A stretch of 51,002 nt of DNA from Nostoc sp. TH1S01 (GTDB lineage Bacteria; Cyanobacteriota; Cyanobacteriia; Cyanobacteriales; Nostocaceae), in assembly GCA_018993265.1 (NCBI GenBank), contig JAGKSW010000091.1:1-51002 (forward strand), written 5' to 3'. How positions within the stretch are numbered: position 1 is the first letter of the stretch; each line of letters starts with the position of its first letter. Below the pieces are notes generated by a model. The model ran no database searches. It saw only the letters and a list, made by a program, of their open reading frames with translations, and was not told the DNA's origin. Of the stretch, positions 25,360-35,244 are shown piece by piece. The position numbers were made by a program, and so were the translations under genes.

Positions 25360-26733
25360 TTAAAACTTACCCTTCACCATCAAGCGCACCCCACCAGCAG
25401 GTGTGAATACTATGCCACGCCGCACAGGTTTAAGAGGAGCTTTTTCTAACAATTCTAAAGAGTAATGGGAGAGGATAGTCGCCAGAACTAATTTCATTTC
25501 AAATAAAGCAAACGCCATGCCTAAACAGCGACGATTGCCACCACCAAAAGGCAAAAATTCATAAGGAGAAAATTGGCGTTCGAGAAATCGTTCTGGTCGA
25601 AAACGCTCAGGTTCTGGGTAAATATCTGGGCGATGGTGAGTTGAATAAATACAAGCAGAGATTGTCATACCTTTGGGTAAATCGTAACCCATTAATTGCA
25701 TAGGAGCTTGTAAAATCCGCGGCAAACTAAAGAAAACAATTGGATAAATTCGCAGTGTTTCGGAACATACAGCATTGAGATATGGTAGTTGCGCGATAGT
25801 TGTGGGGTCTACATTTGCAATATCAATAGAGTTGAGTTCTTGCAGCAACTTTTCGCGGACTTCTGGTTGATAATGAATCCAATATAAAGCCCAAGCTAAT
25901 GCGATCGCAGTAGTTTCATGACCAGCAAACAACATTGTCATCAACTCATCACGTAACTCTACATCACTCATGGGTTGACCATGATCATCGCGTGCAGACA
26001 AAAGCAAACTCAAGATATCTTCACCTACAAATTCTGGTTGCTGGCGACGTTCTCGAATTTCTTGATAAATTAGCTCATCAAGCTGCTGTCTGCGGCGAAG
26101 AAATTTACCCCAAGGACTCCAAGCGCCTAAATCTTTTTGTAATGATGGAAAAAATAAGAAAACAACACTCAAAGGTTCGTTAAAAGTATCCAACATCTCA
26201 ACTAATATTTGTTGAATTTGTTGATAACGTTCGCCTTCTGCTAGTCCAAAAACAGCACGTAAAATTACCTTCAGGGAAATTTCTTGCATACTCGGACGAG
26301 CGACAAATGCTTGTCCAACCTGCCATTGACTGGTGACTTGAGTGGCAATTTCACAAATCAAATTACCATAGGCTTTCATCCGTTCTCCATGAAAAGGTGG
26401 CATTAAAAGTTTACGCTGTTGTAAGTGGCGATCGCCATCTAGTAAAACTAAAGAATTGCTGCCTAATAAAGGTTGAACAATTCTACCTCCTGAGCCAGTT
26501 TCAAATAACTTAGCATCAGCCGTAAACAGTTCTTGAATTGCTTGCGGATGACTAATAATAACTTGTGTAGGTAATCCAACAAATCTAGAAATAAAAATAT
26601 CTCCATATTTTTTTTGATGCCAATCTAGATTTTCGATTGGTTGGAGAATAGCTCTTGCTGTCTGATACCATGCAGGCTCGATTACTTGCGGTGGTAGTTG
26701 ATTGGTTTGGGAATTTTCTTGGAGAGTAATCAT
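25360..26733 (-). CDS. Cytochrome P450 (CYP110-like)
   Basis: A 457-residue haem-thiolate monooxygenase. The I-helix oxygen-binding motif AGHETT, the K-helix ExxR in ETLRIYP and the haem-binding loop FGGGNRRCLG with its Cys ligand are intact. There is no N-terminal membrane anchor. Length and the N-terminal pattern (YGDIFISRF, LLGSNSLVLLDG) fit the CYP110 family common in filamentous cyanobacteria, whose members hydroxylate fatty acids, terpenes or other lipophilic compounds. It converges with the kinase gene. No ferredoxin or terpene synthase gene lies beside it, so the substrate is open. Confidence 0.93.
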   Translation of the reverse strand: MITLQENSQTNQLPPQVIEPAWYQTARAILQPIENLDWHQKKYGDIFISRFVGLPTQVIISHPQAIQELFTADAKLFETGSGGRIVQPLLGSNSLVLLDGDRHLQQRKLLMPPFHGERMKAYGNLICEIATQVTSQWQVGQAFVARPSMQEISLKVILRAVFGLAEGERYQQIQQILVEMLDTFNEPLSVVFLFFPSLQKDLGAWSPWGKFLRRRQQLDELIYQEIRERRQQPEFVGEDILSLLLSARDDHGQPMSDVELRDELMTMLFAGHETTAIALAWALYWIHYQPEVREKLLQELNSIDIANVDPTTIAQLPYLNAVCSETLRIYPIVFFSLPRILQAPMQLMGYDLPKGMTISACIYSTHHRPDIYPEPERFRPERFLERQFSPYEFLPFGGGNRRCLGMAFALFEMKLVLATILSHYSLELLEKAPLKPVRRGIVFTPAGGVRLMVKGKF

Positions 26734-26760
26734 TTGTTATGCTCCTAGTTAGAAAGTTTT

Positions 26761-26804
26761 AAACGCAGAGGAATAGAGAGGTAAACGCAAAGTTACGCAG
26801 AGTT
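26761..26804 (+). repeat. cgcaaagg-family intergenic repeat
   Basis: Degenerate copy (aaacgcagagg...aaacgcaaagttacgcagag) upstream of the P450 gene. Confidence 0.55.
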
Positions 26805-26893
26805 TTATTTCAGTAATTAGGACTATGTGTAGTGAATAAATGGCTTGAATGGACGATAGAGAAGTAAAATGTTGATGATGCGATCGCTAATCC

Positions 26894-27319
26894 TTATTCT
26901 TGTTGTTGTGCTTGGGCGATCGTAAAATTAACTTCTTGACCATAGGCAATCTCAAGTTGATAACCATCAGGGTCACGGATAAAAGCCCAGTAACCAACAG
27001 GCGCACCGTAATCATGTGGCCCTTCTTGCAATACACCTTCTGATTTTGCTTGCTGACACAGATAATCTACTTCTTCACGGCTTTTACAGGCTACGCCAAT
27101 ATGAAATCCCGATGAAGGTTGGCATTGTGATTTATCTAATTGCAGCAGTACCATCACAAATGGTCGAGTTAAATCACTAATCCAAGCAACTTCAAAATTA
27201 TTAGGTTCATCGGTGCGGCGATGCACCACTTTCATACCAGCATACTTCTGATAAAAAGCAATGCTTTTATTGATGTCGGTTACTCCAAGCGCAATATGAG
27301 TAAAGCCAATATCTGCCAT
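26894..27319 (-). CDS. VOC-superfamily protein (glyoxalase I-like)
   Basis: A 141-residue protein with two betaalphabetabetabeta modules of the vicinal oxygen chelate fold. Likely metal ligands are His8 (FTHIALGV), the His in SSGFHIGVAC and the Glu in DGYQLEIAY. The central RDPDGYQLEI motif is typical of lactoylglutathione lyase and related dioxygenases. True glyoxalase I enzymes are close in length, but the four-ligand pattern cannot be verified here, so the general VOC name is safer. It lies on the same strand as the P450, 160 bases upstream of it. A glyoxalase II gene lies in the window but 7 kb away. Confidence 0.82.
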   Translation of the reverse strand: MADIGFTHIALGVTDINKSIAFYQKYAGMKVVHRRTDEPNNFEVAWISDLTRPFVMVLLQLDKSQCQPSSGFHIGVACKSREEVDYLCQQAKSEGVLQEGPHDYGAPVGYWAFIRDPDGYQLEIAYGQEVNFTIAQAQQQE

Positions 27320-27369
27320 GAGTGGTTCCCTGAACGCATCAAAAATACCTTTTAGATTTATGATATTGC

Positions 27370-27581
27370 GAGTGCTGAGTTTTGAGTTCTGAGCTTGGAG
27401 TTTCGAGTTCTGAGCTTGAAGTTTTGAGTTCTGAGCTTGGAGTTCCGAGTTCTGAACTTGGAGTTTTGAGTTCCGAGCTTGGAGTTTTGAGTTCTGAGCT
27501 TGGAGTTTCGAGTTCCGAGCTTGGAGTTTTGAGTTCCGAGCTTGGAGTTTTGAGTTCTGAACTGGAAGTTCCGAGTTCTGA
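27370..27581 (+). repeat. 21-base tandem repeat built of three heptamers
   Basis: About ten copies of a 21-base unit, each made of three related heptamers (GAGTTCT, GAGCTTG, GAGTTTT), fill the spacer between the VOC gene and ndhK. The phase is kept across the tract, so one frame reads as repeating SSELGVL heptapeptides. It is not taken as a gene because it has no Shine-Dalgarno and no non-repeat sequence. Confidence 0.9.
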
Positions 27582-27598
27582 TACTAAAACCTCGCTTT

Positions 27599-28300
27599 CT
27601 AACTCATAATTTTTGTCTCTTGATTAACTTCTGGCAATGCTAAAGGTAATTCTAATCCTTCTGGTAAAGCAAGTTTCTGAGGTGGAGTTTCGCGGGTGGC
27701 ACTTCTGAGGTATTCTCCATCCAAAATAGGCACAACTACCTTCATTTGATGACTGATGCTGTAGAAGCGGTGAGTTTGTTTAGTAAGATGGCGTTCTTGA
27801 AAGCTTTCATTGGCAATTTTCTTGCGTAATTTGATGATGGCATCAATGACAGCTTCTGGCCTGGGGGGACATCCGGGAATATAAACATCCACCGGAATTA
27901 ATTTATCCACACCGCGAACTGCTGAGGGAGAGTCAACACTAAACATTCCGCCTGTAATTGTGCAAGCTCCCATTGCAATGACATATTTTGGTTCTGGCAT
28001 TTGTTCGTAAAGTCGCACCAAATTGGGTGCATACTTCATTGTGATAGTACCTGCGGTAATCAACAAGTCAGCTTGGCGGGGAGTAGCACGGGGGATCATG
28101 CCAAAACGCTCCATGTCAAACCGAGATGCGTAAGCCGCCATAAACTCCATGAAACAACAGGCTGTGCCAAACATCATCGGATACAAACTGGACATTTTCG
28201 CCCAGTTATATAAATCATCTAAGGTTGTGAGGATGAAATTTTCTGAGAGATTTTGTGTAACTGTGGGATTTTCGACAGGGTTGATGATTGAGTTTGTCAT
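27599..28300 (-). CDS. ndhK: NAD(P)H-quinone oxidoreductase subunit K
   Basis: A 233-residue subunit of the thylakoid NDH-1 complex that holds the N2-type 4Fe-4S cluster in the peripheral arm and passes electrons from ferredoxin toward plastoquinone. Cluster ligands are Cys48 and Cys49 (GTACCFME), Cys113 (GACTITGG) and Cys144 (PGCPPRPE). Length and motifs are normal, so the product should be functional. In cyanobacteria ndhK usually sits in an ndhC-K-J cluster. Here no ndhC or ndhJ flanks it, which suggests an additional copy or a rearranged locus. Confidence 0.94.
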   Translation of the reverse strand: MTNSIINPVENPTVTQNLSENFILTTLDDLYNWAKMSSLYPMMFGTACCFMEFMAAYASRFDMERFGMIPRATPRQADLLITAGTITMKYAPNLVRLYEQMPEPKYVIAMGACTITGGMFSVDSPSAVRGVDKLIPVDVYIPGCPPRPEAVIDAIIKLRKKIANESFQERHLTKQTHRFYSISHQMKVVVPILDGEYLRSATRETPPQKLALPEGLELPLALPEVNQETKIMS

Positions 28301-28483
28301 AAGATGAAACCCTCAAAAATTGCCAAATATATATGCCGCAGAGATGCTGGCAAGTAAATTTAATTTTTTGATAATTACAGTTTCGTTTGACTGCCAAAAC
28401 TATGCCAGTAAAGATAAAGGTGTTAAGCTGCTAACTTAAAACTAGTAAAATTAATCTAAATTTGGCGTTGGTCTTGTAATCCA

Positions 28484-31400
28484 ATGGAATTGCACAAGCA
28501 AAGACGCAAGCGAGGTGTGATTCTCAGTCTTCCAGGAATTCAAAAACTTCAGGAGGCGAGACACCAAACAGAGATATTAGAAAATGACGGAGCCAAGTTC
28601 ACCCTTGAAGAACTGAGCTACCGTACTCAGTTGGCTCCCTTTACCGTTTCCAAAGTGTTAGCGCGAACCGAAGGCGTTGACAAGCAATCTCTAGAATACT
28701 TTTTTAGAGCTTTTGGCTTGGAGTTGACTGCTAATGATTTTGTCAGAGCCGGAGTCCAGGGGAACGGGGGTGCAGGCGAAGAGTATGTTACTCAGCAACG
28801 CCAGTCCGCTCAAGTCGGGGAACCCGCCCACGCGGCTGGCTCCTCAGCTCTCAAAACTGACTGGGGTGAAGCGGTTGATGTCTCAATTTTCTTTGGTCGC
28901 ACAGAGGAAGTTAGTAAGTTAGAGTTTTGGATTATTAATGATCATTGTCGGCTAATAGCACTGTTGGGGATGGGGGGTATTGGTAAGACTTCCCTCGCGG
29001 TGAAATTGGCGCAGCAAATGCAAGCGCAGTTTGAATTTGTTGTTTGGCGCAGTCTTCGCAACAGTCCAGCGTTAGGGGAATTGCTGGCAAATTTATTGCA
29101 ATTTTTTGCTAGTGGACAGCCAGTAAAGTTATCGGAAAATATTGGCGATTTAATTTCGCAATTTATGGTGCATTTAAGAGCGCACAGTTGCTTAGTTATT
29201 CTTGATAACTTTGAGTCTATTTTAGCGAGTGGCGATCGCACTGGCCGTTACCAACCGGGATACGAAGATTACGGACATCTCCTCAAGCAGATAGGTGAGA
29301 CAGTGCATCAAAGTTGTATGGTGCTGACAAGTCGAGAGAAACCCCAAGAAGTTATCGCTTTAGAAGGGGAAACTTTACCTGTGCGCTCATGGCAACTAAC
29401 GGGTTTAAGTGCGATCGCTGCTTTACAATTAATCAGAACTAAAAGTTTTTTTTGCGGTTCCGATACAGACTGGCAAAACCTGATTCAACATTATGCAGGT
29501 AATCCTCTCGCTCTGAAAATCATTGCTACCACTATTCAAGATTTATTTGATGGCAATATTGCCGAATTTTTTGCACAAGGCTCTACCGTTTTTGGCACTA
29601 TTTATGACTTACTAAACCAACAGTTTCATCGGCTTTCATCATTAGAAAAAGATTTAATGTACTGGTTGGCAATTAACCGCGAAGCTGTAACTTTAACAGA
29701 TTTACGCAGTGATTTAGTCTTACCAGTCTCATCGAAGCAACTTTTGGAAGCCTTAGATTCTCTCAGTCGGCGTAGTTTAATAGAAAAAAAGTCTGTCCCT
29801 GAAGCACCTGTTCACTTCACACTACAACCCGTGGTGATGGAGTACGTAACAGAACAATTAATTCAGCAAGTTTGTGCAGAAATTCTTGCAGATACACAAA
29901 CACATATCATATTTAATAGTCACGCTTTAATTAAAGCCACTGCTAAAGATTACATCAGAGTTGCTCAAACTAAACTGATTCTTCAGCCTATAGTTGAACA
30001 TCTCCTGCATCAGCTACGCACCAAACCAGCAATTGCAAATCACCTGACACAGATTTTGCAGCAATTAACTCGTCTCGCACCAGGGTATGCAGGCGGTAAT
30101 ATTTTGAATCTTCTCTGTTATCTGCAAACGGACTTAACAGGTTATGACTTTTCATCTCTGACAATTTGGCAAGCATATCTTCAAGATACTCCACTCAAGC
30201 GAGTTAATTTTGCCTATGCTGATTTATCAAAGTCCGTATTTGCGAAAACTTTCTCGACAATTATTTCAACAGCATTTAGTCCCGACGGTAAGACTTTAGC
30301 AACTGGTCATTTCAATGGTGCTTTGATTATTTGGGATGTGACTAGTGGTCAACAATTAATAGAATGTCCTGCACATACAGGTTTGGTTTGGTCTATTACT
30401 TTTAGTCCGGATGGTCATACTTTAGCCACTGCCGGACAAGATGAAATAATTAAGTTGTGGAATGTCAAAACCGGACAGTGTTTACAAACTCTCGCAGGTC
30501 ATACAGGCGGTGTTGTTTGTATTGTATTTCGTGATGAAAATACATTCATTAGCAGTAGCACAGATTTTACTATCAGGTTTTGGGATATTAAATTGCTGCA
30601 ATGTACTCAAGTATTGCAAGAACACACGCGCAGAGTTTGGTCTGTGGCTTTAAGTCCGCAAAAAGACATCCTCGCCAGTGGAAGTGAAGATAAAACCATC
30701 AAGTTATGGGATTTAAATACAGGTTCCTGCATTAAAACTTTCACAGGACATACTGATTGGATTAAATCGGTGGCTTTTAGTGCATCTGGGATTTTAGCCA
30801 GTGGGAGTTTAGACAAAACTATTCGGCTTTGGGATGTTGAACAAGGAGAATGTATTGGCGTTTTAGCAGGACATATCAATGGGATACTAGCGATCGCTTT
30901 TGTTGGTGAAACTGATATCTTAGCTAGTTGTAGTATTGATTGCACAATTCGCCTTTGGGACATTCATACACAACAATGTCTCAAAACCTTGCAAGGTCAT
31001 GCTAACTCGATTGATGCGATCGCGGCTCATCCCCAAGGAACCTTACTTGCTAGTGGCGCTGATGATTTTTCTCTGAGATTATGGGATATCTCTAGCGGTG
31101 AGTGTTTCCGCATCTTCAAAGGTCGGAGTAACTGGGTAAAATCGGTAGCTTGGAATCCCATTTCTGCCATTATCGCCACTGGTAATGAAGACCGCACCGT
31201 AAGATTATGGACACCGGATGGTGAATGCCGCATATTATACGGGCATACAGATTTAATTTTTCAAGTTAATTTCTCTCCTGATGGTCGGACTGTCGCTAGT
31301 GCCAGTGCTGACAGTACAATTCGTTTGTGGGATGTCGCCACTGGGCAGTGTATCAAAATTATTCAAGGACACATCGGTATGGTGACAGGAGTAGCCTTTA

Positions 31401-32095
31401 GTCCCGATGGGCGAATGTTAGCCAGCGCTAGCTATGACAACACTAGTAAATTGTGGGATGTCGCCACCGGACAATTAATTGAGGCTTTCCCTGTACACCT
31501 GGGAATGTCTGTCGCCTTTAGTCCCGATGGCACAAAGTTAGCATTTGGTGGTTTTGACGATACAGTTAGACTTTGGGATATCAAAACGCGAAAATGCGAT
31601 CGCACCTTCATCGGACACCGCAATTGGGTATGGTGGGTAGCTTTTAGTCCCGATGGCCGGACTTTAGCCACTGGTAGTAGTGTAGAACGCATCGTTAGAC
31701 TATGGGATATTGCCACAGGCGAATGTCTCCACATTCTTCAAGGACATCAAGATATGCTGTGGGCGATCGCATTTAGTCCTGATGGCAGTATTCTAGCTAG
31801 TAGCAGTAGTGACGGTACCATCAAACTTTGGGATATTGTCAAAGGTAATTGCATCGCCACTTTGGAAGGACATAATACTTGGGTAATGTGCGCTACCTTT
31901 AATCCAGACGGTAACATCTTGGTAGCAGGAGATGGTTATGCAGCCATTAAACTTTGGGATATGACCACAAAACAGTGCATTAAAACCCTCAAGGCTGAAC
32001 AAATCTACGAAGCTATGAATATTCACCGAGTTACAGGTTTAACAGAAGCCCAGAAATCAGCGTTGTTAACCTTGGGGGCTAATACTAATTCGTAA
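28484..32095 (+). CDS. STAND NTPase with 14 WD40 repeats
   Basis: A 1203-residue soluble protein. Residues 1-90 form a helix-turn-helix-like N-terminal domain ([20 protein letters not shown]). Residues 98-124 derive from a repeat element. The NB-ARC-type ATPase starts near 137 with Walker A GMGGIGKT (162-169) and Walker B CLVILDN, followed by winged-helix and helical regions to about 580. From about 595 come 14 WD40 repeats ending in IWD, LWN, FWD or LWD, enough for two seven-bladed propellers. Proteins of this design are switch ATPases in which the propeller acts as sensor. An Rpn-family gene follows 121 bases downstream. Confidence 0.92.
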   Translation: MELHKQRRKRGVILSLPGIQKLQEARHQTEILENDGAKFTLEELSYRTQLAPFTVSKVLARTEGVDKQSLEYFFRAFGLELTANDFVRAGVQGNGGAGEEYVTQQRQSAQVGEPAHAAGSSALKTDWGEAVDVSIFFGRTEEVSKLEFWIINDHCRLIALLGMGGIGKTSLAVKLAQQMQAQFEFVVWRSLRNSPALGELLANLLQFFASGQPVKLSENIGDLISQFMVHLRAHSCLVILDNFESILASGDRTGRYQPGYEDYGHLLKQIGETVHQSCMVLTSREKPQEVIALEGETLPVRSWQLTGLSAIAALQLIRTKSFFCGSDTDWQNLIQHYAGNPLALKIIATTIQDLFDGNIAEFFAQGSTVFGTIYDLLNQQFHRLSSLEKDLMYWLAINREAVTLTDLRSDLVLPVSSKQLLEALDSLSRRSLIEKKSVPEAPVHFTLQPVVMEYVTEQLIQQVCAEILADTQTHIIFNSHALIKATAKDYIRVAQTKLILQPIVEHLLHQLRTKPAIANHLTQILQQLTRLAPGYAGGNILNLLCYLQTDLTGYDFSSLTIWQAYLQDTPLKRVNFAYADLSKSVFAKTFSTIISTAFSPDGKTLATGHFNGALIIWDVTSGQQLIECPAHTGLVWSITFSPDGHTLATAGQDEIIKLWNVKTGQCLQTLAGHTGGVVCIVFRDENTFISSSTDFTIRFWDIKLLQCTQVLQEHTRRVWSVALSPQKDILASGSEDKTIKLWDLNTGSCIKTFTGHTDWIKSVAFSASGILASGSLDKTIRLWDVEQGECIGVLAGHINGILAIAFVGETDILASCSIDCTIRLWDIHTQQCLKTLQGHANSIDAIAAHPQGTLLASGADDFSLRLWDISSGECFRIFKGRSNWVKSVAWNPISAIIATGNEDRTVRLWTPDGECRILYGHTDLIFQVNFSPDGRTVASASADSTIRLWDVATGQCIKIIQGHIGMVTGVAFSPDGRMLASASYDNTSKLWDVATGQLIEAFPVHLGMSVAFSPDGTKLAFGGFDDTVRLWDIKTRKCDRTFIGHRNWVWWVAFSPDGRTLATGSSVERIVRLWDIATGECLHILQGHQDMLWAIAFSPDGSILASSSSDGTIKLWDIVKGNCIATLEGHNTWVMCATFNPDGNILVAGDGYAAIKLWDMTTKQCIKTLKAEQIYEAMNIHRVTGLTEAQKSALLTLGANTNS
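28788..28852 (+). repeat. Hairpin repeat element inside the WD40/STAND gene
   Basis: ctcagcaacg, then gccag-t-ccgc (28800-28809) pairing with gcgg-ctggc (28832-28840), then tcctcagct. The element is translated in frame as a Gln/Ala/Gly-rich linker between the HTH-like domain and the ATPase. It matches the element at 3733-3812 in sequence and in the bulged hairpin. Confidence 0.75.
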
Positions 32096-32216
32096 TTTGT
32101 GTTTAAACGCCAGTTTTTAGTGATCGTAAATTTCCAAATAAAATGGTGTGATGAGATTGTAGCAAAGTACTTAATGCTTAAAATTAAAAAGGTGCAATCT
32201 TCCAATCAAACATTCC

Positions 32217-33077
32217 ATGCGGCGAGATTCAATCTTTTATAAATTATTTCAACAATCCCCAACTTTGCTATTTGACATCTTGAAAAATGTCCCAGAAAAT
32301 GCAGATAAATATAGATTTGATTCCGTAGCAGTCAAAGAACCAAAATTTGAAATTGATGGCATATTTCTCCCACCCGAAAGCGAAAATCCTGGCGTAGTTT
32401 ATTTTTGTGAAGTTCAGTTTCAGCAAGATAAAAGGCTTTACGAACGAGTATTTGCGGAATCTCATTTATATTTTTACCGCAACCGAGATAGATTTAATGA
32501 CTTGCAAATAGTCATCATTTATCCATCCCGCAGCATAGAACAAGATGAAATTCGTCCGTTTCGGAGTCTACTGAATGGAGACCAAGTAAATCGTATATAT
32601 TTGGATGAGTTGGGGGATATTCGCTCTTTACCTGTGTGGGTAGCATTGATGGTGTTAACGACAGTAGATGAGGAACAAGCTACCGCAGAAGCAAGGTATT
32701 TATTAGCAAGAAGTCAAGCGGAAATACCATCACCAGAAAATAGCGTCATAATAAACTTATTAACGACAATCATGATGTACAAGTTTGAGGATAAAACTCA
32801 ACGGGAGGTAGAGGAGATGTTAGAAATTACACTTCAACAAACGCGTGTTTACCAGGAAATTAGCGCAGAAGGAGAAAAACGAGGAAGAGAAGCGGAAGCA
32901 TGTCAATTTGTGCTGCGTCTACTACCTCGTCGTGTGGGAGAATTATCGCCAGAACTGCGTCAACGTGTAGAATCCCTCTCGCTGGAACAATTGGAAAATC
33001 TAGGAGAAGCATTGCTTGATTTTACTAGCGTAGCTGATTTGGATGCTTGGTTGGCTGCTCTAGCTGATGACGAGTAA
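32217..33077 (+). CDS. Rpn family nuclease-like protein (DUF2887/DUF4351 type)
   Basis: A 286-residue protein of the recombination-promoting nuclease / PD-(D/E)XK transposase-like family, widespread in multiple copies in cyanobacteria. The N-terminal nuclease part has FEIDGIF and, one strand later, YFCEVQFQ, the D...ExQ variant of the PD-(D/E)XK core. The C-terminal part (RLLPRRVGELSPELRQRVESLSLEQLENLGEALLDF) matches the DUF4351 helical tail. The ATG at 32217 is chosen; no Shine-Dalgarno is evident. It follows the STAND/WD40 gene in the same direction by 121 bases. Members are linked to DNA cleavage and phage or recombination phenotypes in E. coli (RpnA); the role here is unproven. Confidence 0.85.
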   Translation: MRRDSIFYKLFQQSPTLLFDILKNVPENADKYRFDSVAVKEPKFEIDGIFLPPESENPGVVYFCEVQFQQDKRLYERVFAESHLYFYRNRDRFNDLQIVIIYPSRSIEQDEIRPFRSLLNGDQVNRIYLDELGDIRSLPVWVALMVLTTVDEEQATAEARYLLARSQAEIPSPENSVIINLLTTIMMYKFEDKTQREVEEMLEITLQQTRVYQEISAEGEKRGREAEACQFVLRLLPRRVGELSPELRQRVESLSLEQLENLGEALLDFTSVADLDAWLAALADDE

Positions 33078-33197
33078 TTTAATTATGAGAGGTGGCGATC
33101 GCACTTTTGAAGCGTGGAATTTTATGGTAAGCGATCGCAGAATACGTAGATAAACAGAGTGGCTTTGGAAATAAAGTTAAGGTATTTTTGCAAAAAA

Positions 33198-34295
33198 CTA
33201 AATCACTTCGGTAGGAAAACAAACCTCAATTGCTTTTTCGATTAAATCAAGACCTTTGCACACCACCGTATTCCGCCAAGTCATATCTGCGGGTGCAAAC
33301 ACTTCTTCTAGTCGTTGGCGCGTCCATATTCTAGAAGGGTGTTCTGGCGGAGAATAAAAATAAGCGCGATTTTCTGCCCGTAATGCTTCTACCACTTGGA
33401 TAACTGGGTAAGTCCCAAACTCAGCCGTGAGAAACTTATAATCACATTGGGGAAACATCGCCTGACACCAAGTTCCTAAACCCCCGCGCACTTTATACAT
33501 TTTCCCATCTGGTTGGTAAGGTTCTACGACATCAGCACCAAACTTTTCGCTTAACCATTGGGCTGATGCTGAATCTGGGGGATCATCAATAAAAAGTTTA
33601 TAAGTCCCTTTTTTACCCAAACCAGTGTGTAAATCAATATGCAGAACATTTTTAGCATCACCAATCCATCGGGGAAGATTCGCCGCTAAGATTTGATATG
33701 TTTTAGCTGGCCTGTGTCCCCCAAAAAATAACCCTTGGGGAAAATCGTATTGTCCTACAGGTAAGGTATTGATTAGAGCATCTATTCCGTAACGGAAAAT
33801 AGTAGCGATCGCTTTCATAAAAAACGGTTCAAAAGCCGATGGTGGTGAAGTTGGGTTAAAGAAGCTATTCAATTCCCCGTACTTTTCTGGACTACCTGTA
33901 TATTCCTCATTTGGTAGTAGGAAATTACGGTTAAGGTCAATATTCTCTTCATTCCAACGCCGTCCCCAAGCAAAACCATAAGGATTTAAAGCGTGTAACA
34001 ATACTAAAGCAGTTCCTGGGCTGGGACACCAACCAATTAAACGTTCTTCTAACAAAGCACATTGAACAGCCGAACCAAAAAAACCCTCCACCCCATGCAA
34101 GCCACTAGAAACAACCAAAATTTGCTCAGGTTGCGAGTTTCCCAATATTGCCACATCAATAGTTAAGTCTTCCTCATCAGGGCCTGTTTGGTCAATGGAA
34201 TATGTTTCTAATTCGCATCCCAAAGCCTGCGCCGCCGCACAAAAACGATATCGTGCAGCAGCGTAGTTTGGACTAAAGGCAGAAGCATAAGACAT
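33198..34295 (-). CDS. M14-family metallopeptidase (DUF2817)
   Basis: A 365-residue zinc peptidase-like protein of the DUF2817 branch of M14 carboxypeptidases. The zinc-binding motif HGVEG, a third ligand in HIDLHTG and a Glu in FLTAEFGTY near the C-terminus match the family. The start is placed at ATG 34295 (MSYASAFSPN). An upstream TTG at 34334 would add a leader MSPLSPFPCPPFT that is simply translated repeat DNA. The protein lacks a signal peptide. Substrate is unknown; family members are described as zinc carboxypeptidase- or succinylglutamate desuccinylase-related. It is probably monocistronic. Confidence 0.83.
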   Translation of the reverse strand: MSYASAFSPNYAAARYRFCAAAQALGCELETYSIDQTGPDEEDLTIDVAILGNSQPEQILVVSSGLHGVEGFFGSAVQCALLEERLIGWCPSPGTALVLLHALNPYGFAWGRRWNEENIDLNRNFLLPNEEYTGSPEKYGELNSFFNPTSPPSAFEPFFMKAIATIFRYGIDALINTLPVGQYDFPQGLFFGGHRPAKTYQILAANLPRWIGDAKNVLHIDLHTGLGKKGTYKLFIDDPPDSASAQWLSEKFGADVVEPYQPDGKMYKVRGGLGTWCQAMFPQCDYKFLTAEFGTYPVIQVVEALRAENRAYFYSPPEHPSRIWTRQRLEEVFAPADMTWRNTVVCKGLDLIEKAIEVCFPTEVI

Positions 34296-34302
34296 GGTAA
34301 AT

Positions 34303-34348
34303 GGGGGACAAGGGAAGGGGGACAAGGGAGACAAGGGAAGAGAGAAGA
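34303..34348 (+). repeat. GGGGGACAAGGGA tandem repeat
   Basis: Degenerate repeats of gacaaggga lie just upstream of the M14 start and could be misread as coding. Confidence 0.75.
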
Positions 34349-34430
34349 GCTAATGACTACTAGTACATCACGGCGCAAATAAACCACCTGTTCTAAATAG
34401 CTGAAAGCCTTACTCTCAAAGTTTCTTCAT

Positions 34431-34456
34431 TTCATACTTCATACTTCATACTTCAG
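34431..34456 (-). repeat. Heptameric tandem repeat (TTCATAC)
   Basis: Three perfect units plus a partial one lie downstream of gloB. Confidence 0.8.
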
Positions 34457-34470
34457 CCTTTTTGTACTAG

Positions 34471-35244
34471 CTAAAACCTATCTTTCATTCCCCGAATGCG
34501 GGCAAATGTTTGCACTGCATCGTCACTTTTGGCTGCTGCTTGTAGAGATGGTTGTTCCCAACGCAAAAATGGATTGGTAAGCTTCTCTTCTCCCAGCAAT
34601 GAAGGAACGGTGGCTTTGCCTTGATGGCGAAAGGTTTTTACTTCTGCGTAACGTTGTTGTAAGTCGGTGTTCTCACCATCGACGGTAAGAGCAAATTGTA
34701 AATTTTTTAAGGTATATTCGTGGGCGCACCAGACACGGGTATTCTCTGGCAGAGAACGAAGTTTTTCTAATGATGACACCATTTGTGTGGGTGTACCTTC
34801 AAATAAGCGACCACAGCCACCAGCAAATAAAGTATCGCCACAAAACAATTCTCCCGGTTCATCGGCTGTGTTGGGTGGGAAATAGTACGCAATATGGGCG
34901 CGAGTATGACCAGGAACAAATATCACTTCAGCAGTGCGATCGCCAAACATAACGCGATCGCCCTGTTGCAGAAACACCTGCTGTCCGGGAATTCTCCCTT
35001 TATCCTCAGCCCCACCATACACTGTCAGCTTTGGGAAGCGTTGCATTAACTGTTGATTGCCACCTACATGATCATGATGATGGTGAGTGTTGAAAATTGC
35101 TACTAACTCAGCATTCAGTTCTGCCAGTTTACTCAACACTGGTTCCGCTTCCGCTGGATCAACGACAGCGGCAATATTTTGTTGACTATTGTGCAGTAAG
35201 AATATGTAGTTATCTGAGAGTGCCTCAAGACGGAATACCCGCAT
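34471..35244 (-). CDS. gloB: Hydroxyacylglutathione hydrolase (glyoxalase II)
   Basis: Hydrolyses S-lactoylglutathione to D-lactate and glutathione, completing methylglyoxal detoxification. The 257-residue metallo-beta-lactamase-fold protein has the binuclear metal motif THHHHDH (53-59), further ligands in [11 protein letters not shown] and FCGDTLF, and the glutathione-binding C-terminal helices ending in RIRGMKDRF. An AAGAGGAA Shine-Dalgarno precedes the ATG. The length is normal. It is not adjacent to the VOC gene that could supply glyoxalase I. Confidence 0.95.
   Translation of the reverse strand: MRVFRLEALSDNYIFLLHNSQQNIAAVVDPAEAEPVLSKLAELNAELVAIFNTHHHHDHVGGNQQLMQRFPKLTVYGGAEDKGRIPGQQVFLQQGDRVMFGDRTAEVIFVPGHTRAHIAYYFPPNTADEPGELFCGDTLFAGGCGRLFEGTPTQMVSSLEKLRSLPENTRVWCAHEYTLKNLQFALTVDGENTDLQQRYAEVKTFRHQGKATVPSLLGEEKLTNPFLRWEQPSLQAAAKSDDAVQTFARIRGMKDRF

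Noticed and set aside
23496-26733. Functional link between the histidine kinase and P450
   Set aside because: The genes are convergent with 40 bases between ends and share no other context.
27370-27581. Possible CRISPR array
   Set aside because: The units are contiguous with no unique spacers, and no cas gene lies in the window.
27382-27609. 75-codon open frame with SSELGVL repeats
   Set aside because: It is entirely tandem-repeat DNA, has no ribosome-binding site and overlaps the end of ndhK. Non-coding repeat is the simpler reading.
30607-30963. 118-codon frame antisense to the WD40 repeats
   Set aside because: Its own repeats mirror the WD40 periodicity, so it is a shadow of the real gene.
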